Source of the DNA: Sphingomonadales bacterium Ga0077559
GTDB taxonomy: Bacteria > Pseudomonadota > Alphaproteobacteria > Sphingomonadales > Sphingomonadaceae
Direction: 5' to 3'
Length of the DNA stretch: 52,893 nt
NCBI GenBank assembly: GCA_001464315.1
Contig: LNFK01000048.1
Span: 1 to 52,893 of the forward strand
The first letter of the stretch is position 1. The number at the start of each line of letters is the position of its first letter. Under the pieces are notes generated by a model. It made no database searches, was not told where the DNA came from, and was given only the letters and a program-made list of their open reading frames with translations. Made by a program: the position numbers and the translations under genes. Positions 1 to 8,002 of this stretch are shown here, piece by piece.

Positions 1-351
1 TCCAGGCGACACCGAAAATATCGTGCAATCGACTGCGGCATGGGCGGACAATGGATGCGGCTGGCGGTCGGTGCAGGTCAGAAAGCCGGTCCAGTCACCA
101 GCGCGGTGGATCGCCATCAACTTGTCATCGCCGTTCGACGCCGACCCTATAATATGCAACTCGCCGCCAAGCAGTCCGTGCAGCCCCGTCGGCGCGTCGC
201 CCGCCCGGAACAGCACGCAACCAGCGGCCAGATGGCGTTGCCGTCCAGCCAGCATCAATTCGTCCTGCACATCACTGGGCAACCGCGCAAACCAGCTGCC
301 GGTTTTGAACAGGCCTCTTTTGGCTGGAAATGACATCTGCTGGTAATTCAT
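1..351 (-). CDS. Crp/Fnr-family cyclic-nucleotide-binding-type regulator (3' end outside window)
   Basis: The reverse strand is open from about base 351 to the window edge, giving about 117 residues. The N-terminal part reads like the beta-roll sensor domain of Crp/Fnr regulators: it starts MSFPAKRGLFKTGSWFARLP, continues with a 'LAAGCVLFRAGDAPTGLHGLLGG' type segment and then a 'GDWTGF' turn. The DNA-binding helix-turn-helix would lie beyond base 1, so the regulator cannot be assigned to a target. Two in-frame ATGs are possible, at 351 and 336; neither has a clear Shine-Dalgarno. No cysteine cluster like that of Fnr is visible in the part present. The family assignment is fairly secure. The ligand is unknown. 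Confidence 0.7.
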   Translation of the reverse strand, partial: MNYQQMSFPAKRGLFKTGSWFARLPSDVQDELMLAGRQRHLAAGCVLFRAGDAPTGLHGLLGGELHIIGSASNGDDKLMAIHRAGDWTGFLTCTDRQPHPLSAHAAVDCTIFSVSPG

Positions 352-561
352 CAGCCCGCTGTTCTTGTCGCATTGAGGGGATGCTCTGCGAACAGTGACC
401 GTATTGCTGCCACAAGGTAAAACCGGCGTCCAGCGACATTGTTTTACCCAGTCTCCCAGCGTAAATGTGACGAGCGGATTGCAGAGCCGTTGACAACTGC
501 GTAGCACCAACTAAAGGAACGCGCCTACCTGGTGTCTGGCATTTAGCCGCGATGCCAACGT

Positions 562-648
562 GCCCGGATGGCGGAATTGGTAGACGCACCAGCTTCAGGT
601 GCTGGCGCTGGTAACGGCGTGGAGGTTCGAGTCCTCTTCCGGGCACCA
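562..648 (+). tRNA. tRNA-Leu(CAG)
   Basis: An 87-nt type II tRNA. The acceptor stem GCCCGGA (562-568) pairs with the 3' arm before the discriminator A (645), and CCA is encoded at 646-648. The anticodon stem is CCAGC/GCTGG around the loop TTCAGGT, so the anticodon is CAG (596-598), reading CUG. A long variable arm and the TTCGAGTCC T-loop are present. It decodes a common leucine codon in this moderately GC-rich genome. Confidence 0.95.
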
Positions 649-758
649 TTTGTTCTTTGTGTGATGGGTGCTGAAGGACGCGCCGGTTATATTGCACTCA
701 CCATATCTGCCTATCAATCATGGTCGATAGTGCCGCCGATTAACAAATTTTCTCGCAG

Positions 759-2645
759 CTAAGTTGGAGCCGATGCAAGCATTCGCAGTAATGCCGCCAG
801 CCAGCCTGCATCATTCTTTGTCTGGACCGGCGTTCCGAAATCGGCACATTCGAGGCACTGCGCCTGCACCCCTTGCACCCGCGTCAACATATCCAGGTCA
901 GCAGCAACGCGCGCCCGGAAAAATTGCTGTTGCCATTGCGCCATTGCAAAAATGTCCACCGGTGCGGCGACGCTGGCGCGTTTTGGCATTAATCCGCCGA
1001 ACAATGTCCCTGCAAAACTCGGCTGCGGCTCGATATAGACTGCGTGCCAATCATCGGCTTTCAGACCCGCACGTTTGGCCGCCTCGGCCAGCGCGTCGTC
1101 CATTCCGCCATAGCGGTCTACCAGCCCGATTTGGCGAGCGGTCCCGCCCGCCCAGACGCGGCCCTGCGCGATGGCGTCGACTTGCTCGGGCGTCTTTTTG
1201 CGCGCGGATGCGACGCGGGTAATAAAGTCGCGATAGCCGTTTTCGATGGCGCTTTGTGCGACGCGGTCGAATTCGGGACTGAAGCCGCCAAGTATATCGG
1301 GCTCGCCCGAAAGCGGCGTGGTTTTAACGCCGTCGGCGTTCACACCAATCTTAGCAAGGCCTGCCTCGGCGCTGGGGATGACTCCGAAAATGCCGATCGA
1401 GCCAGTGATCGTGGACGGTTCAGCAAAGATCACATCAGCGGGCAGGGAAACCCAATAGCCGCCACTCGCCGCCAGATTAGCCATCGAGACAATGACTGGA
1501 ATCTTCTTCGCTTTGGCTGCCGCAATCGCCAGCCGGATCTTTTCCGAAGCAGTCACCGATCCACCGGGCGAGTCGACGCGCACCACTAGCGCTCTCAGGT
1601 CTTTCTGATCGAGCGCTTCGTAGATCAGCTTGGCAATCGTGTCGCCCGCCGCGCTGCCCGGTCCCGCTTCACCGTCGATAATCGTCCCGGCAATGGTGAC
1701 AACGCCAATTTGCTTACCCGCATTCGGCGGCCCATAGTTGGCGAGCAAGGCGTCCATCGGTACAGCGGCAAAGCCGCCGGTTGATTTGGGGTCATCAGCG
1801 CCGAACTTGCCGGCAATGAATTTGCCGAACGCAACACGGTCGCCCAATTTGTCGACCAGTTTGTTGTCGAGCGCGAGCTGTGACAGATTGCCCCGTGCAC
1901 CTTCGACTGTACCAGCAGGATCGGTGAGCAGGGGTTCGATTTGCGCTTGTGGCCGGGCCTTGGCAACATCGGCTTTCCACTGCCCCCATATTTCGTCATA
2001 GACCGCTTTGATCGCTGCTTTCGATTCTGGCGACTGATCGGAACGCATATATGGCTCAACAGCGCTCTTATAGGTGCCGACGCGGTAGATATTGGCCTTG
2101 ATACCCAATTGGTCCAGGAGGCCTTTGTAATAAGGCTGCGTTCCACCAGGGCCGGTTAAAATCGCACCGCCCATCGGGTCCATCCAGATTTGTGTTGCGT
2201 GCGCGGCCAGTTGATAGCTGTCGTCGCTATAGGCGGTGGCAAAAGTGTAAACAGGCTTACCCGCCTTTTTAACCGCGTCGAGACTGTCGCCAATCGCCGA
2301 AAGGCTCGCTTGCCCACCTCCGATAAAGCGGTCCATATCAAGCACGACTGCCTTGATCCTTTTGTCCTTTTCGGCAAGCTTGAGCGAGCGGATGATGTCG
2401 CGCTGTCGGATTTCGCCGACGGGCATGGTCGTCGAAGTCAGCGCGGTCAGCGGGTCGATTTCGGCCGGTTGTTCCGAAATGACCCCGTCGAGTTTCAGCA
2501 ACAACGCACCATCGCGGACCATGCCCGGATTAGGCCCTGCGTTGAGCGCAGCAAACAAGAGACCAAAAAACAGCAGCAGGAGCAACAGCACCAGCAGGTC
2601 CTTCAATCCAACAATGACTTTCCAGCTGATGCGCAAAAACTGCAT
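759..2645 (-). CDS. sppA: signal peptide peptidase SppA, 67K type
   Basis: A 628-residue inner-membrane serine protease that degrades cleaved signal peptides and membrane-protein remnants. It has one N-terminal membrane anchor (LLVLLLLLLFFGLLFAAL) and then two tandem peptidase S49 domains, as in the roughly 618-residue E. coli enzyme. The expected catalytic lysine lies in GTYKSAVEPYMR in the first half. The nucleophilic serine lies in NLAASGGYW in the second half. The start is placed at base 2645 because AAGGA sits 8 nt upstream; a longer frame begins at 2693 but lacks such a site. It stands alone, facing the tRNA-Leu. The function is established for the family. Confidence 0.93.
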   Translation of the reverse strand: MQFLRISWKVIVGLKDLLVLLLLLLFFGLLFAALNAGPNPGMVRDGALLLKLDGVISEQPAEIDPLTALTSTTMPVGEIRQRDIIRSLKLAEKDKRIKAVVLDMDRFIGGGQASLSAIGDSLDAVKKAGKPVYTFATAYSDDSYQLAAHATQIWMDPMGGAILTGPGGTQPYYKGLLDQLGIKANIYRVGTYKSAVEPYMRSDQSPESKAAIKAVYDEIWGQWKADVAKARPQAQIEPLLTDPAGTVEGARGNLSQLALDNKLVDKLGDRVAFGKFIAGKFGADDPKSTGGFAAVPMDALLANYGPPNAGKQIGVVTIAGTIIDGEAGPGSAAGDTIAKLIYEALDQKDLRALVVRVDSPGGSVTASEKIRLAIAAAKAKKIPVIVSMANLAASGGYWVSLPADVIFAEPSTITGSIGIFGVIPSAEAGLAKIGVNADGVKTTPLSGEPDILGGFSPEFDRVAQSAIENGYRDFITRVASARKKTPEQVDAIAQGRVWAGGTARQIGLVDRYGGMDDALAEAAKRAGLKADDWHAVYIEPQPSFAGTLFGGLMPKRASVAAPVDIFAMAQWQQQFFRARVAADLDMLTRVQGVQAQCLECADFGTPVQTKNDAGWLAALLRMLASAPT

Positions 2646-2783
2646 TTTTGATGTCCTTATAGTGCTCGTCAATATGTAAGCACTGGCGAGCAAATTGCCA
2701 TTCGCATTTCGATAAAAGCATCAATTTAAGGAACAAAGCAAAACGCCCCATGCTCGCAACTTCCCCCCAAAGGAATATACGAC

Positions 2784-3056
2784 ATGAAGAAACTTGTGTT
2801 ATTCGCCGCTGCGCCGCTCGCCTTAATTGCAGGTTGTTCGTCTAAGACCCAAACTGATACGACTCCCGACAATGCGACCGCCACAACAAGTGAAATGCCC
2901 GCAGACGCCGCTATGGGAACAATTGGCAACGCAGCCGGAACGATGCAGTCGGGTGGCACTGGCGCGACAGGAACTGGCGGAACAACCGGCATGGATCGCT
3001 CGACTGACACGACTGGTTCGGGCACCATGACTGGCGGTACGACCCCTCCACAATAA
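2784..3056 (+). CDS. small Thr/Gly-rich lipoprotein
   Basis: A 90-residue protein beginning MKKLVLFAAAPLALIAGCSS, a clear lipoprotein signal with lipobox LIAGC. The mature part is low complexity, rich in Thr, Gly, Ala, Ser and Met (TGGTTGMDRSTDTTGSGTMTGG), with no recognisable domain. An AAAGGA ribosome-binding site lies about 9 nt before the ATG. It is transcribed divergently from sppA. Short disordered lipoproteins of this kind are common in sphingomonads. No function can be assigned; it is probably attached to the periplasmic face of the inner or outer membrane. Confidence 0.72.
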   Translation: MKKLVLFAAAPLALIAGCSSKTQTDTTPDNATATTSEMPADAAMGTIGNAAGTMQSGGTGATGTGGTTGMDRSTDTTGSGTMTGGTTPPQ

Positions 3057-3140
3057 AATTTAGCTCGGCCCGCGTTGACGCGGTTGCCTAAGTTAACACA
3101 GAAAAGGGCCGCCAGATTGCCGCTGCCGGAAGTTGCTTTC

Positions 3141-3173
3141 ATGCCGTGACCGGCATCGCTGATTGGATCAGCG
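3141..3173. other. two tandem perfect hairpins
   Basis: ATGCCG-tgac-CGGCAT (3141-3156) is followed without a gap by CGCTGAT-tgg-ATCAGCG (3157-3173). On the minus strand the second hairpin contains the stop codon of the mini-ORF 3168-3224, so both would form in the same transcript just after it. There is no T-tract, so this is not a standard terminator. They could stabilise the 3' end of a short RNA or act as an attenuator. Confidence 0.5.
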
Positions 3174-3224
3174 GCCGATCTCCCGAACGGAATTGCCCGA
3201 CCTCTTAACTGAACCATGAGACAT
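3168..3224 (-). CDS. 18-residue mini-ORF with a near-maximal Shine-Dalgarno
   Basis: The ORF encodes MSHGSVKRSGNSVREIGR, is basic, and has no recognised homology. I call it only because of its translation signal: AAAGGAGGTGATCC lies directly upstream with a 7-nt spacing from AGGAGG to ATG. Its stop codon is inside a perfect hairpin. The + strand downstream is empty for about 100 bases. It could be a small protein, a leader peptide, or a ribosome-docking RNA rather than a true gene. It lies between two lipoprotein genes on opposite strands and does not precede another minus-strand ORF at short range. Confidence 0.4.
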   Translation of the reverse strand: MSHGSVKRSGNSVREIGR

Positions 3225-3225
3225 C

Positions 3226-3239
3226 GGATCACCTCCTTT
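3226..3239 (-). promoter_or_regulatory. 14-nt perfect Shine-Dalgarno (complement of 16S rRNA 3' tail)
   Basis: On the minus strand this reads AAAGGAGGTGATCC, the complete complement of the usual 16S rRNA 3' end (GGATCACCTCCTTT). Ordinary sites in this window match 4-7 bases. Such an extended match would bind the ribosome unusually strongly. It serves the ATG at 3224. Confidence 0.6.
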
Positions 3240-3374
3240 CGTTGAATGGAAATTGCTTGCTTCAAACATTTTTCTGCCCTCCGCGACTCCATGTGTGATT
3301 CAAACAAAGTTGCGAAACAAGTCTTGTAATATTTTTTTTTTGCGGCAATTATATTCGCTTCGCGCGGCGGGGTG

Positions 3375-3905
3375 TCAGCTGCGACAATCTTCCACAATTC
3401 GCGTGATTTCTGCCCATGACGGTATGGCTAGCGGTGTCTGTCCATCGCTTTCGATCGCTATGCGTCCTCGGCTCAACGCCATCGCGTCGAGGATGGGATC
3501 GGTGGGCAAGATTTCGACTGCACGATATGCAGGCGTTCCGCCAGTTGGGCTGGCGGCAAATTCCTTTAGAGCCGAGCTCGTGCGGACAACCATCCGTCCA
3601 CCCGTCCCGGCCCCTTCGCGTGCGAGATAGACCCTGCGACGCGTGTTATCGCAGCGCAAGGTCACAGTCGCGTTCTGTCCAGCCGGGCCAAATAGCGCGA
3701 TTGAACCGCGCTCGTCGCGGCGATAGACCCAATCACCCGTTGCCAAAGACCAGTCGGTCCATTCTGCGGAAGGACGTTGCACCGGGGGCGGCGCAACCAC
3801 CACCGGCTTTGGCGGAGGGGAGGGTTGTTGCATGGGCGGCGGTGGCGGCGCGCTGCAAGCTGAAAGCGCGAAGACAGAAGCGAAAAGCAAATGACGAATA
3901 TTCAT
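3375..3905 (-). CDS. proline-rich-linker lipoprotein, function unknown
   Basis: A 176-residue protein. It starts MNIRHLLFASVFALSACSAP with a lipobox (LSAC). A proline-rich spacer of about 30 residues follows (PPPPPMQQPSPPPKPVVVAPPP), then a globular domain of about 130 residues ending in a cysteine-containing tail. The domain contains WSLATGDWVYRRDERGSIALFG and a single conserved-looking cysteine in TLRCDN. It appears to be an envelope lipoprotein whose linker spans part of the periplasm. I do not recognise a named family. It is divergent from tlyA with 47 nt between the starts, so the two probably share a control region. Confidence 0.75.
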   Translation of the reverse strand: MNIRHLLFASVFALSACSAPPPPPMQQPSPPPKPVVVAPPPVQRPSAEWTDWSLATGDWVYRRDERGSIALFGPAGQNATVTLRCDNTRRRVYLAREGAGTGGRMVVRTSSALKEFAASPTGGTPAYRAVEILPTDPILDAMALSRGRIAIESDGQTPLAIPSWAEITRIVEDCRS

Positions 3906-3952
3906 ATGCGCCTTATGGCCAAAACATCCGTCGTTCGCTAGCGCTGTGCGAC

Positions 3953-4717
3953 ATGGCGACGCAGAAAATCCGGTTGGACCAGTTAATTGTCGATCGCGGC
4001 CTAGCCGAGAGCAAGACGCGCGCGCAGGCGTTGGTGATGGCGGGGCATGTTTTTATAGGTGATGCGAAAGCGTCGAAGCCTGGACAGCAGTTGGCCGAAG
4101 ATGCCGAAATTACCGTCAAGGGCAGCGACCACCCATGGGTTTCGCGCGGCGGTATCAAATTGGCGCACGCGTTGCGGGAATTCGATATCGACGTCGCCGA
4201 TATGGTCGCGATCGATGTGGGTTCATCCACCGGCGGTTTTACCGATGTATTGCTCACCCACGGCGCGGCCAAAGTCTATGCAATCGATAGTGGCACCAAC
4301 CAGCTTGCCTGGAAATTGCGGCAGGACGACCGCGTCAGCGTCCACGAGCAGACCAGCGCGCGGATATTGACCGATGCGCACATCCCCGAACCAGTCGATT
4401 TGATCGTCTGCGATGCCAGCTTCATTGGTCTTGCCAAAGTGCTCGAACGCCCGATGACCTTTGCCAAAGCAGATGCGCAACTGGTTGCGCTTATCAAACC
4501 ACAATTCGAAGCGGGCCGCGAGGAAGTTGGCAAGGGCGGCGTGGTTCGTGACGAAGCTGTTCACAAACGCGTATGCGACGAAGTTACAGCTTGGCTAGAA
4601 ATCTGCGGGTGGGCAGTACGCGGCCTAACCACCAGCCCGATCACGGGACCACAAGGCAATGTTGAGTTCTTGATCTGGGCAACAAACTCCGTTCACAATA
4701 AACTACACATGATTTAG
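3953..4717 (+). CDS. tlyA: TlyA-family rRNA 2'-O-methyltransferase (hemolysin A family)
   Basis: A 254-residue protein with an N-terminal S4 RNA-binding domain (residues 1-60, IRLDQLIVDRGLAESKTRAQALVMAG). An FtsJ-like Rossmann methyltransferase domain follows, with SAM motif IDVGSSTGGFTDVLL and the DASFI motif. TlyA enzymes methylate ribose 2'-OH of 16S and 23S rRNA and affect capreomycin sensitivity in mycobacteria; the old name hemolysin reflects an overexpression phenotype. The open frame extends upstream to 3416, but that part is antisense to the lipoprotein gene, so the ATG at 3953 is chosen. Confidence 0.92.
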   Translation: MATQKIRLDQLIVDRGLAESKTRAQALVMAGHVFIGDAKASKPGQQLAEDAEITVKGSDHPWVSRGGIKLAHALREFDIDVADMVAIDVGSSTGGFTDVLLTHGAAKVYAIDSGTNQLAWKLRQDDRVSVHEQTSARILTDAHIPEPVDLIVCDASFIGLAKVLERPMTFAKADAQLVALIKPQFEAGREEVGKGGVVRDEAVHKRVCDEVTAWLEICGWAVRGLTTSPITGPQGNVEFLIWATNSVHNKLHMI

Positions 4718-4783
4718 TCAACAAAATTTTTAATGCTGCGTGTTAAGATTACTTCGACACAATTTGCATTGGAGGGAAACGCG

Positions 4784-5357
4784 ATGAAAGAGATTGCGTT
4801 TGGTCTGGTCGCGTCTTTGGCTGTAGGTGGCGGTGTTTATTTTGCTGAGGGTTCTGGCGGATATGAAATGAGCGCTGCCCAAGCCCGGACAAAGTTAATG
4901 ATGCCAGTTCCAAAGTCGAAAACGGCCCCTTTGATTCTGGTGATGGAGACTCGACGGTCAAAGTAACCACCCATCGGCTGATCAGGTTCAATGGACGGTC
5001 ACCGCTGGGGGTCTCACCACGAAAAAGTGAACGGCGACGTAGACCCCGCTTGGCGATAAGGAAGTCCAGGTTACGCCTTTATGCAAATCGTTGTTGTTTA
5101 ATGAGACTGGTCAGGGCGCTGTTTTCGCCGAGATGGCCCAGGCGAACATCACCGAATTCGTCGATGCGACACTGACGGGTCGGCCATATAATTATAAACG
5201 CAAATTTGAGGCAGGCACTGCGTCGGTTGCGAAGAATATGGGTTCGATCATGGGCGACGGACGCAAGGTAAAACGGCAAATTGAGGAAATGGAGTTCGAA
5301 GATACGGCTGAGTTCGAACCGGAACCCTTGTCTTTCGACGATAACATCATCGGCTAG
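4784..5357 (+). pseudogene. frameshifted exported protein gene (copy A of a paralogous pair)
   Basis: A GGAGGG site precedes ATG 4784, which opens an exported protein (MKEIAFGLVASLAVGGGVYF, then YEMSAAQARTKL). The reading then jumps frames. DASSKVENGPFDSGDGD continues from base 4900 in another frame, and QWTVTAGG from 4980 in a third. A short NGDVDP piece is read out of frame near 5030. EVQVTPL from about 5061 runs open to the stop at 5357. Frame 3 also carries in-frame TGA and TAG codons around 5028-5042. At least three or four indels are needed to restore one protein of about 190 residues. This many lesions in 200 bp point to decay rather than isolated sequencing errors. The tail is acidic. 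Confidence 0.65.
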
Positions 5358-5436
5358 GTAGAACCGCCCACCGACTATAGCGTCGAAGCCGCCGAGTAAG
5401 GACCTGAAACAGCAAAGCAACACAGGGAACGATCGA

Positions 5437-6059
5437 ATGCCGGGTTTGAGCGGTGTTGTTTTCCGCGCCGTTTCGACAACGATCGGCGCAGGCTTGATTT
5501 TGACGGGATGCGGCGCATCTCCAGGGCGGACTTTCGATATTCGAGCATCCGAAGCAAAACAAATTCTGACGCAGACCGAGGTTCCCTACGATGGTTTGGG
5601 CAGTTCCGATCTGCGATCCTACGTCGTCGAGAAAAGTCCAACGGAGCTTGAATGGAAAGTGACGCTCGACGGAGCCAAATATTGCAGTTCCCCGCCGTGC
5701 TAAGCTCGATCGACCCCAAATCCACGCACGTTTCGGTGTCGGTCCAAGGCGCGACGAGCGGCCGCTATGCCAAGATGGGTCAGGCGCTAAACGATAACAT
5801 CACCATCAAGAATCTGTCTCTGGCAGCAATGGAGGAAGAAATCGCGGCTGCGCTTGAGAAACGCGACTTCGACATGATGAAAATTACTCCGCAAGTGCTT
5901 TCAGCAACGGGGGCAAATTTGAGGGCAATATCTGACAGGTTTGACCATCCGACACAGCCGAGCGAGAAAAAGGCGCGGGCAGTCGAAGAACAGGCCGCTG
6001 CGGACCGGGAAATGGCCCGATGGAATGCCCTTGAACCCGATGAGGATATCGGTGAGTAA
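5437..6059 (+). pseudogene. lipoprotein gene with a single frameshift (copy B)
   Basis: The first part (5437-5703) has a lipoprotein-like signal ending LILTGCGAS and runs to a premature stop. A second frame, open to 6059, continues the same protein from about base 5683 (LQFPAVLSSIDPKSTHVSVS). One base missing near 5680-5690 explains the break; the restored product would be about 207 residues. Matching landmarks with the upstream broken gene (FDIRASEAKQIL versus YEMSAAQARTKL; WKVTLDG versus WTVTAGG; a THVSV/KEVQV strand, then a helix-rich C-terminus) suggest tandem paralogs. A single indel could be a sequencing error, so this copy may be functional. Confidence 0.6.
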
Positions 6060-6092
6060 TAAGCCTAGTTTTTAGCCGCGCGGCGCTTACAC

Positions 6093-7904
6093 TCAATCCT
6101 TATACATGCCTTTGACCCGGTCCTGATAGCGTTCGCGGATGACATGCCGCCTGATTTTCATGCTTGGCGTCATTTCGCCGTTTTCAATCGAAAAAGGCTC
6201 GTCGGCAAATTCGAATTGACGTATTTTCTCGGTCACTGACACATCGGCATTGACCCGATCGACCGCGGCGCGGACGGCTGAACGGAATTGCGGATTATCC
6301 TGCAATGCGGCAAAATCACATTTCATGTCTTGCGCGCGGCACCATTCGACTGTCCATTCGGGGTCTGGAACGATCAGGCCGACGATATATGGCCTTTTGT
6401 CACCCGAAACCATCGCCTGCAATATTTCAGGTTGCAGCGTCAGCATGCCTTCGATTTTTTGCGGCGCGATATTATCGCCCTTGTCATTGACGATAAGGTC
6501 CTTTTTGCGGTCAGTAATCGCGATCCGGCCTTTTTCATCGATATGGCCGATGTCGCCGGTGTGCAGCCAGCCATCGATGATGACTCGGTCGGTTTCGGCC
6601 CGGTTGCGCCAGTATCCCTTCATTACCAGCGGTCCGCGCACCAGAATTTCACCATCCCCGGCAATTTTTACTTCGGTGTTTTTGAGCGGCGGGCCGACGG
6701 TATCCATCTTGATGCCAAAGCTCGGACGGTTGCAGCTAATGACTGGACCGGATTCGGTCTGACCGTAGCCTTGCAGAATAGTGATACCGAGCGACTGGAA
6801 GAAAATACCTATATCGGGGTTCAACGGCGCACCGCCCGACACCATTGCCTTCAACCGCCCGCCGAACCGCGCCTGAATCTTTGGCTTTATTGTGCGCGAT
6901 AATATCACCCGCATCGGCGCATCGCGCAGCCGGTTGCGGCCATTATAATCGCGCTCGCCGATGGTCAGCGCCTTGTCGAGCAGATAATTGGGCATCTTGC
7001 CCTGTTTTTCGACCGCCTTGATCATCCGCGCGCGCAGCACTTCGAACAGGCGCGGCACGACTACCATCAATGTAGGCCGGGTTTCCTCGATGTTGGATGC
7101 AAGCTTCTCAAGCCCCTCGGCATAATAAATCTGCGCGCCGACGCCGATTGGCAAGAACTGACCGCCCGAATGTTCATAAGCGTGGCTCAACGGAAGGAAA
7201 GACAGGAACACTTCTTCTTCATCAAGCCCGAAATCCTCGCGCAGGACAGCCGCCGCGCCGTCGGCATTGTGCAGGATGGCGCCATGATGCTGCATAACCC
7301 CGCGCGGCGCGCCGCCGGTGCCACTGGTGTAGATGATGCACGCCAGATTATCGCGGGTGATGCTTCCCATCGCCGCTTCGGTCGCGCGGACATCGGCGTC
7401 GGTGCCGTTTACCATATCTGCCCAATTATGCACCGACAGCTGGCCGGTTTGCATCGCTGGCATTGGCTCCATTTCGATGACAAACTCGCACTCGGATGAC
7501 TTGAGCGCAGCCGGCATCACCGTTTTTGCCAGCTTTGCGGTCGACACAATGACTGCACGCGCCGCGCTGTTGTTCATGATGTGCTGGTGATCGCGCACGG
7601 TATTGGTGGTGTAGGTCGGCACTGTAACGCATCCGGCGGCCATGATGCCCAAATCGGCAATGCACCATTCAGGCCGATTTTCTGACACCAGCATCACCCG
7701 GTCGCCGGGTTCGAGACCCATTTTCCGCAGTGCCTTGGCGAGACCGGCAACACGGCGCGCGGTTTCAGACCAGCTGACCGATTGCCATTCGCCATCATGT
7801 TTGGCCCACAGGAACGGCGCGTCGCCACGATGCTGTGCGCGCGCCAGAAACATGGATACCAAATTGGGGAAGCTGTCAAAATCGTCGAATTGCTCGGCAG
7901 CCAC
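6093..7904 (-). CDS. long-chain fatty-acid-CoA ligase (AMP-dependent synthetase)
   Basis: A 603-residue ANL-superfamily adenylate-forming enzyme, expected to activate long-chain fatty acids with ATP and CoA. Visible motifs are the P-loop-like YTSGTGGAPRGV, the GYGQTE core motif, GWLHTGDIG and the hinge/C-terminal ITDRKKDLIVNDKGDNIAPQKIE. The usual TSGTTGxPKGV reads TSGTGGAPRGV here (T to G and K to R), a variation that may be clade-typical. It starts with GTG at 7904, six bases after GAGGAGA. It follows ggt and pyrD on the same strand with a 98-nt gap. The substrate length class is an inference. Confidence 0.88.
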   Translation of the reverse strand: MAAEQFDDFDSFPNLVSMFLARAQHRGDAPFLWAKHDGEWQSVSWSETARRVAGLAKALRKMGLEPGDRVMLVSENRPEWCIADLGIMAAGCVTVPTYTTNTVRDHQHIMNNSAARAVIVSTAKLAKTVMPAALKSSECEFVIEMEPMPAMQTGQLSVHNWADMVNGTDADVRATEAAMGSITRDNLACIIYTSGTGGAPRGVMQHHGAILHNADGAAAVLREDFGLDEEEVFLSFLPLSHAYEHSGGQFLPIGVGAQIYYAEGLEKLASNIEETRPTLMVVVPRLFEVLRARMIKAVEKQGKMPNYLLDKALTIGERDYNGRNRLRDAPMRVILSRTIKPKIQARFGGRLKAMVSGGAPLNPDIGIFFQSLGITILQGYGQTESGPVISCNRPSFGIKMDTVGPPLKNTEVKIAGDGEILVRGPLVMKGYWRNRAETDRVIIDGWLHTGDIGHIDEKGRIAITDRKKDLIVNDKGDNIAPQKIEGMLTLQPEILQAMVSGDKRPYIVGLIVPDPEWTVEWCRAQDMKCDFAALQDNPQFRSAVRAAVDRVNADVSVTEKIRQFEFADEPFSIENGEMTPSMKIRRHVIRERYQDRVKGMYKD

Positions 7905-8002
7905 TATTCTCTCCTCAGCATTGCCAATGTGGTTCGTTTTACGAGCTCTGTCTTTGATTTACGCTAGCGCGCCGAGCGACGCGCTGCAATGTGTCTTGGG
8001 CG

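Noticed and set aside
568-762. ORF starting MAELVDAPASGAGAGNGVEV
   Set aside because: It is the translation of tRNA-Leu and its flank.
3226-3240. Apparent 3' end of a 16S rRNA gene on the + strand
   Set aside because: GGATCACCTCCTTT matches the 16S tail, but the upstream sequence is not rRNA; it is the complement of a Shine-Dalgarno on the minus strand.
2726-3397. 223-codon minus-strand ORF across the lipoprotein gene
   Set aside because: It is antisense to the lipoprotein at 2784 and lacks domain or start signals; the short SD-led frame is the only minus-strand signal kept.
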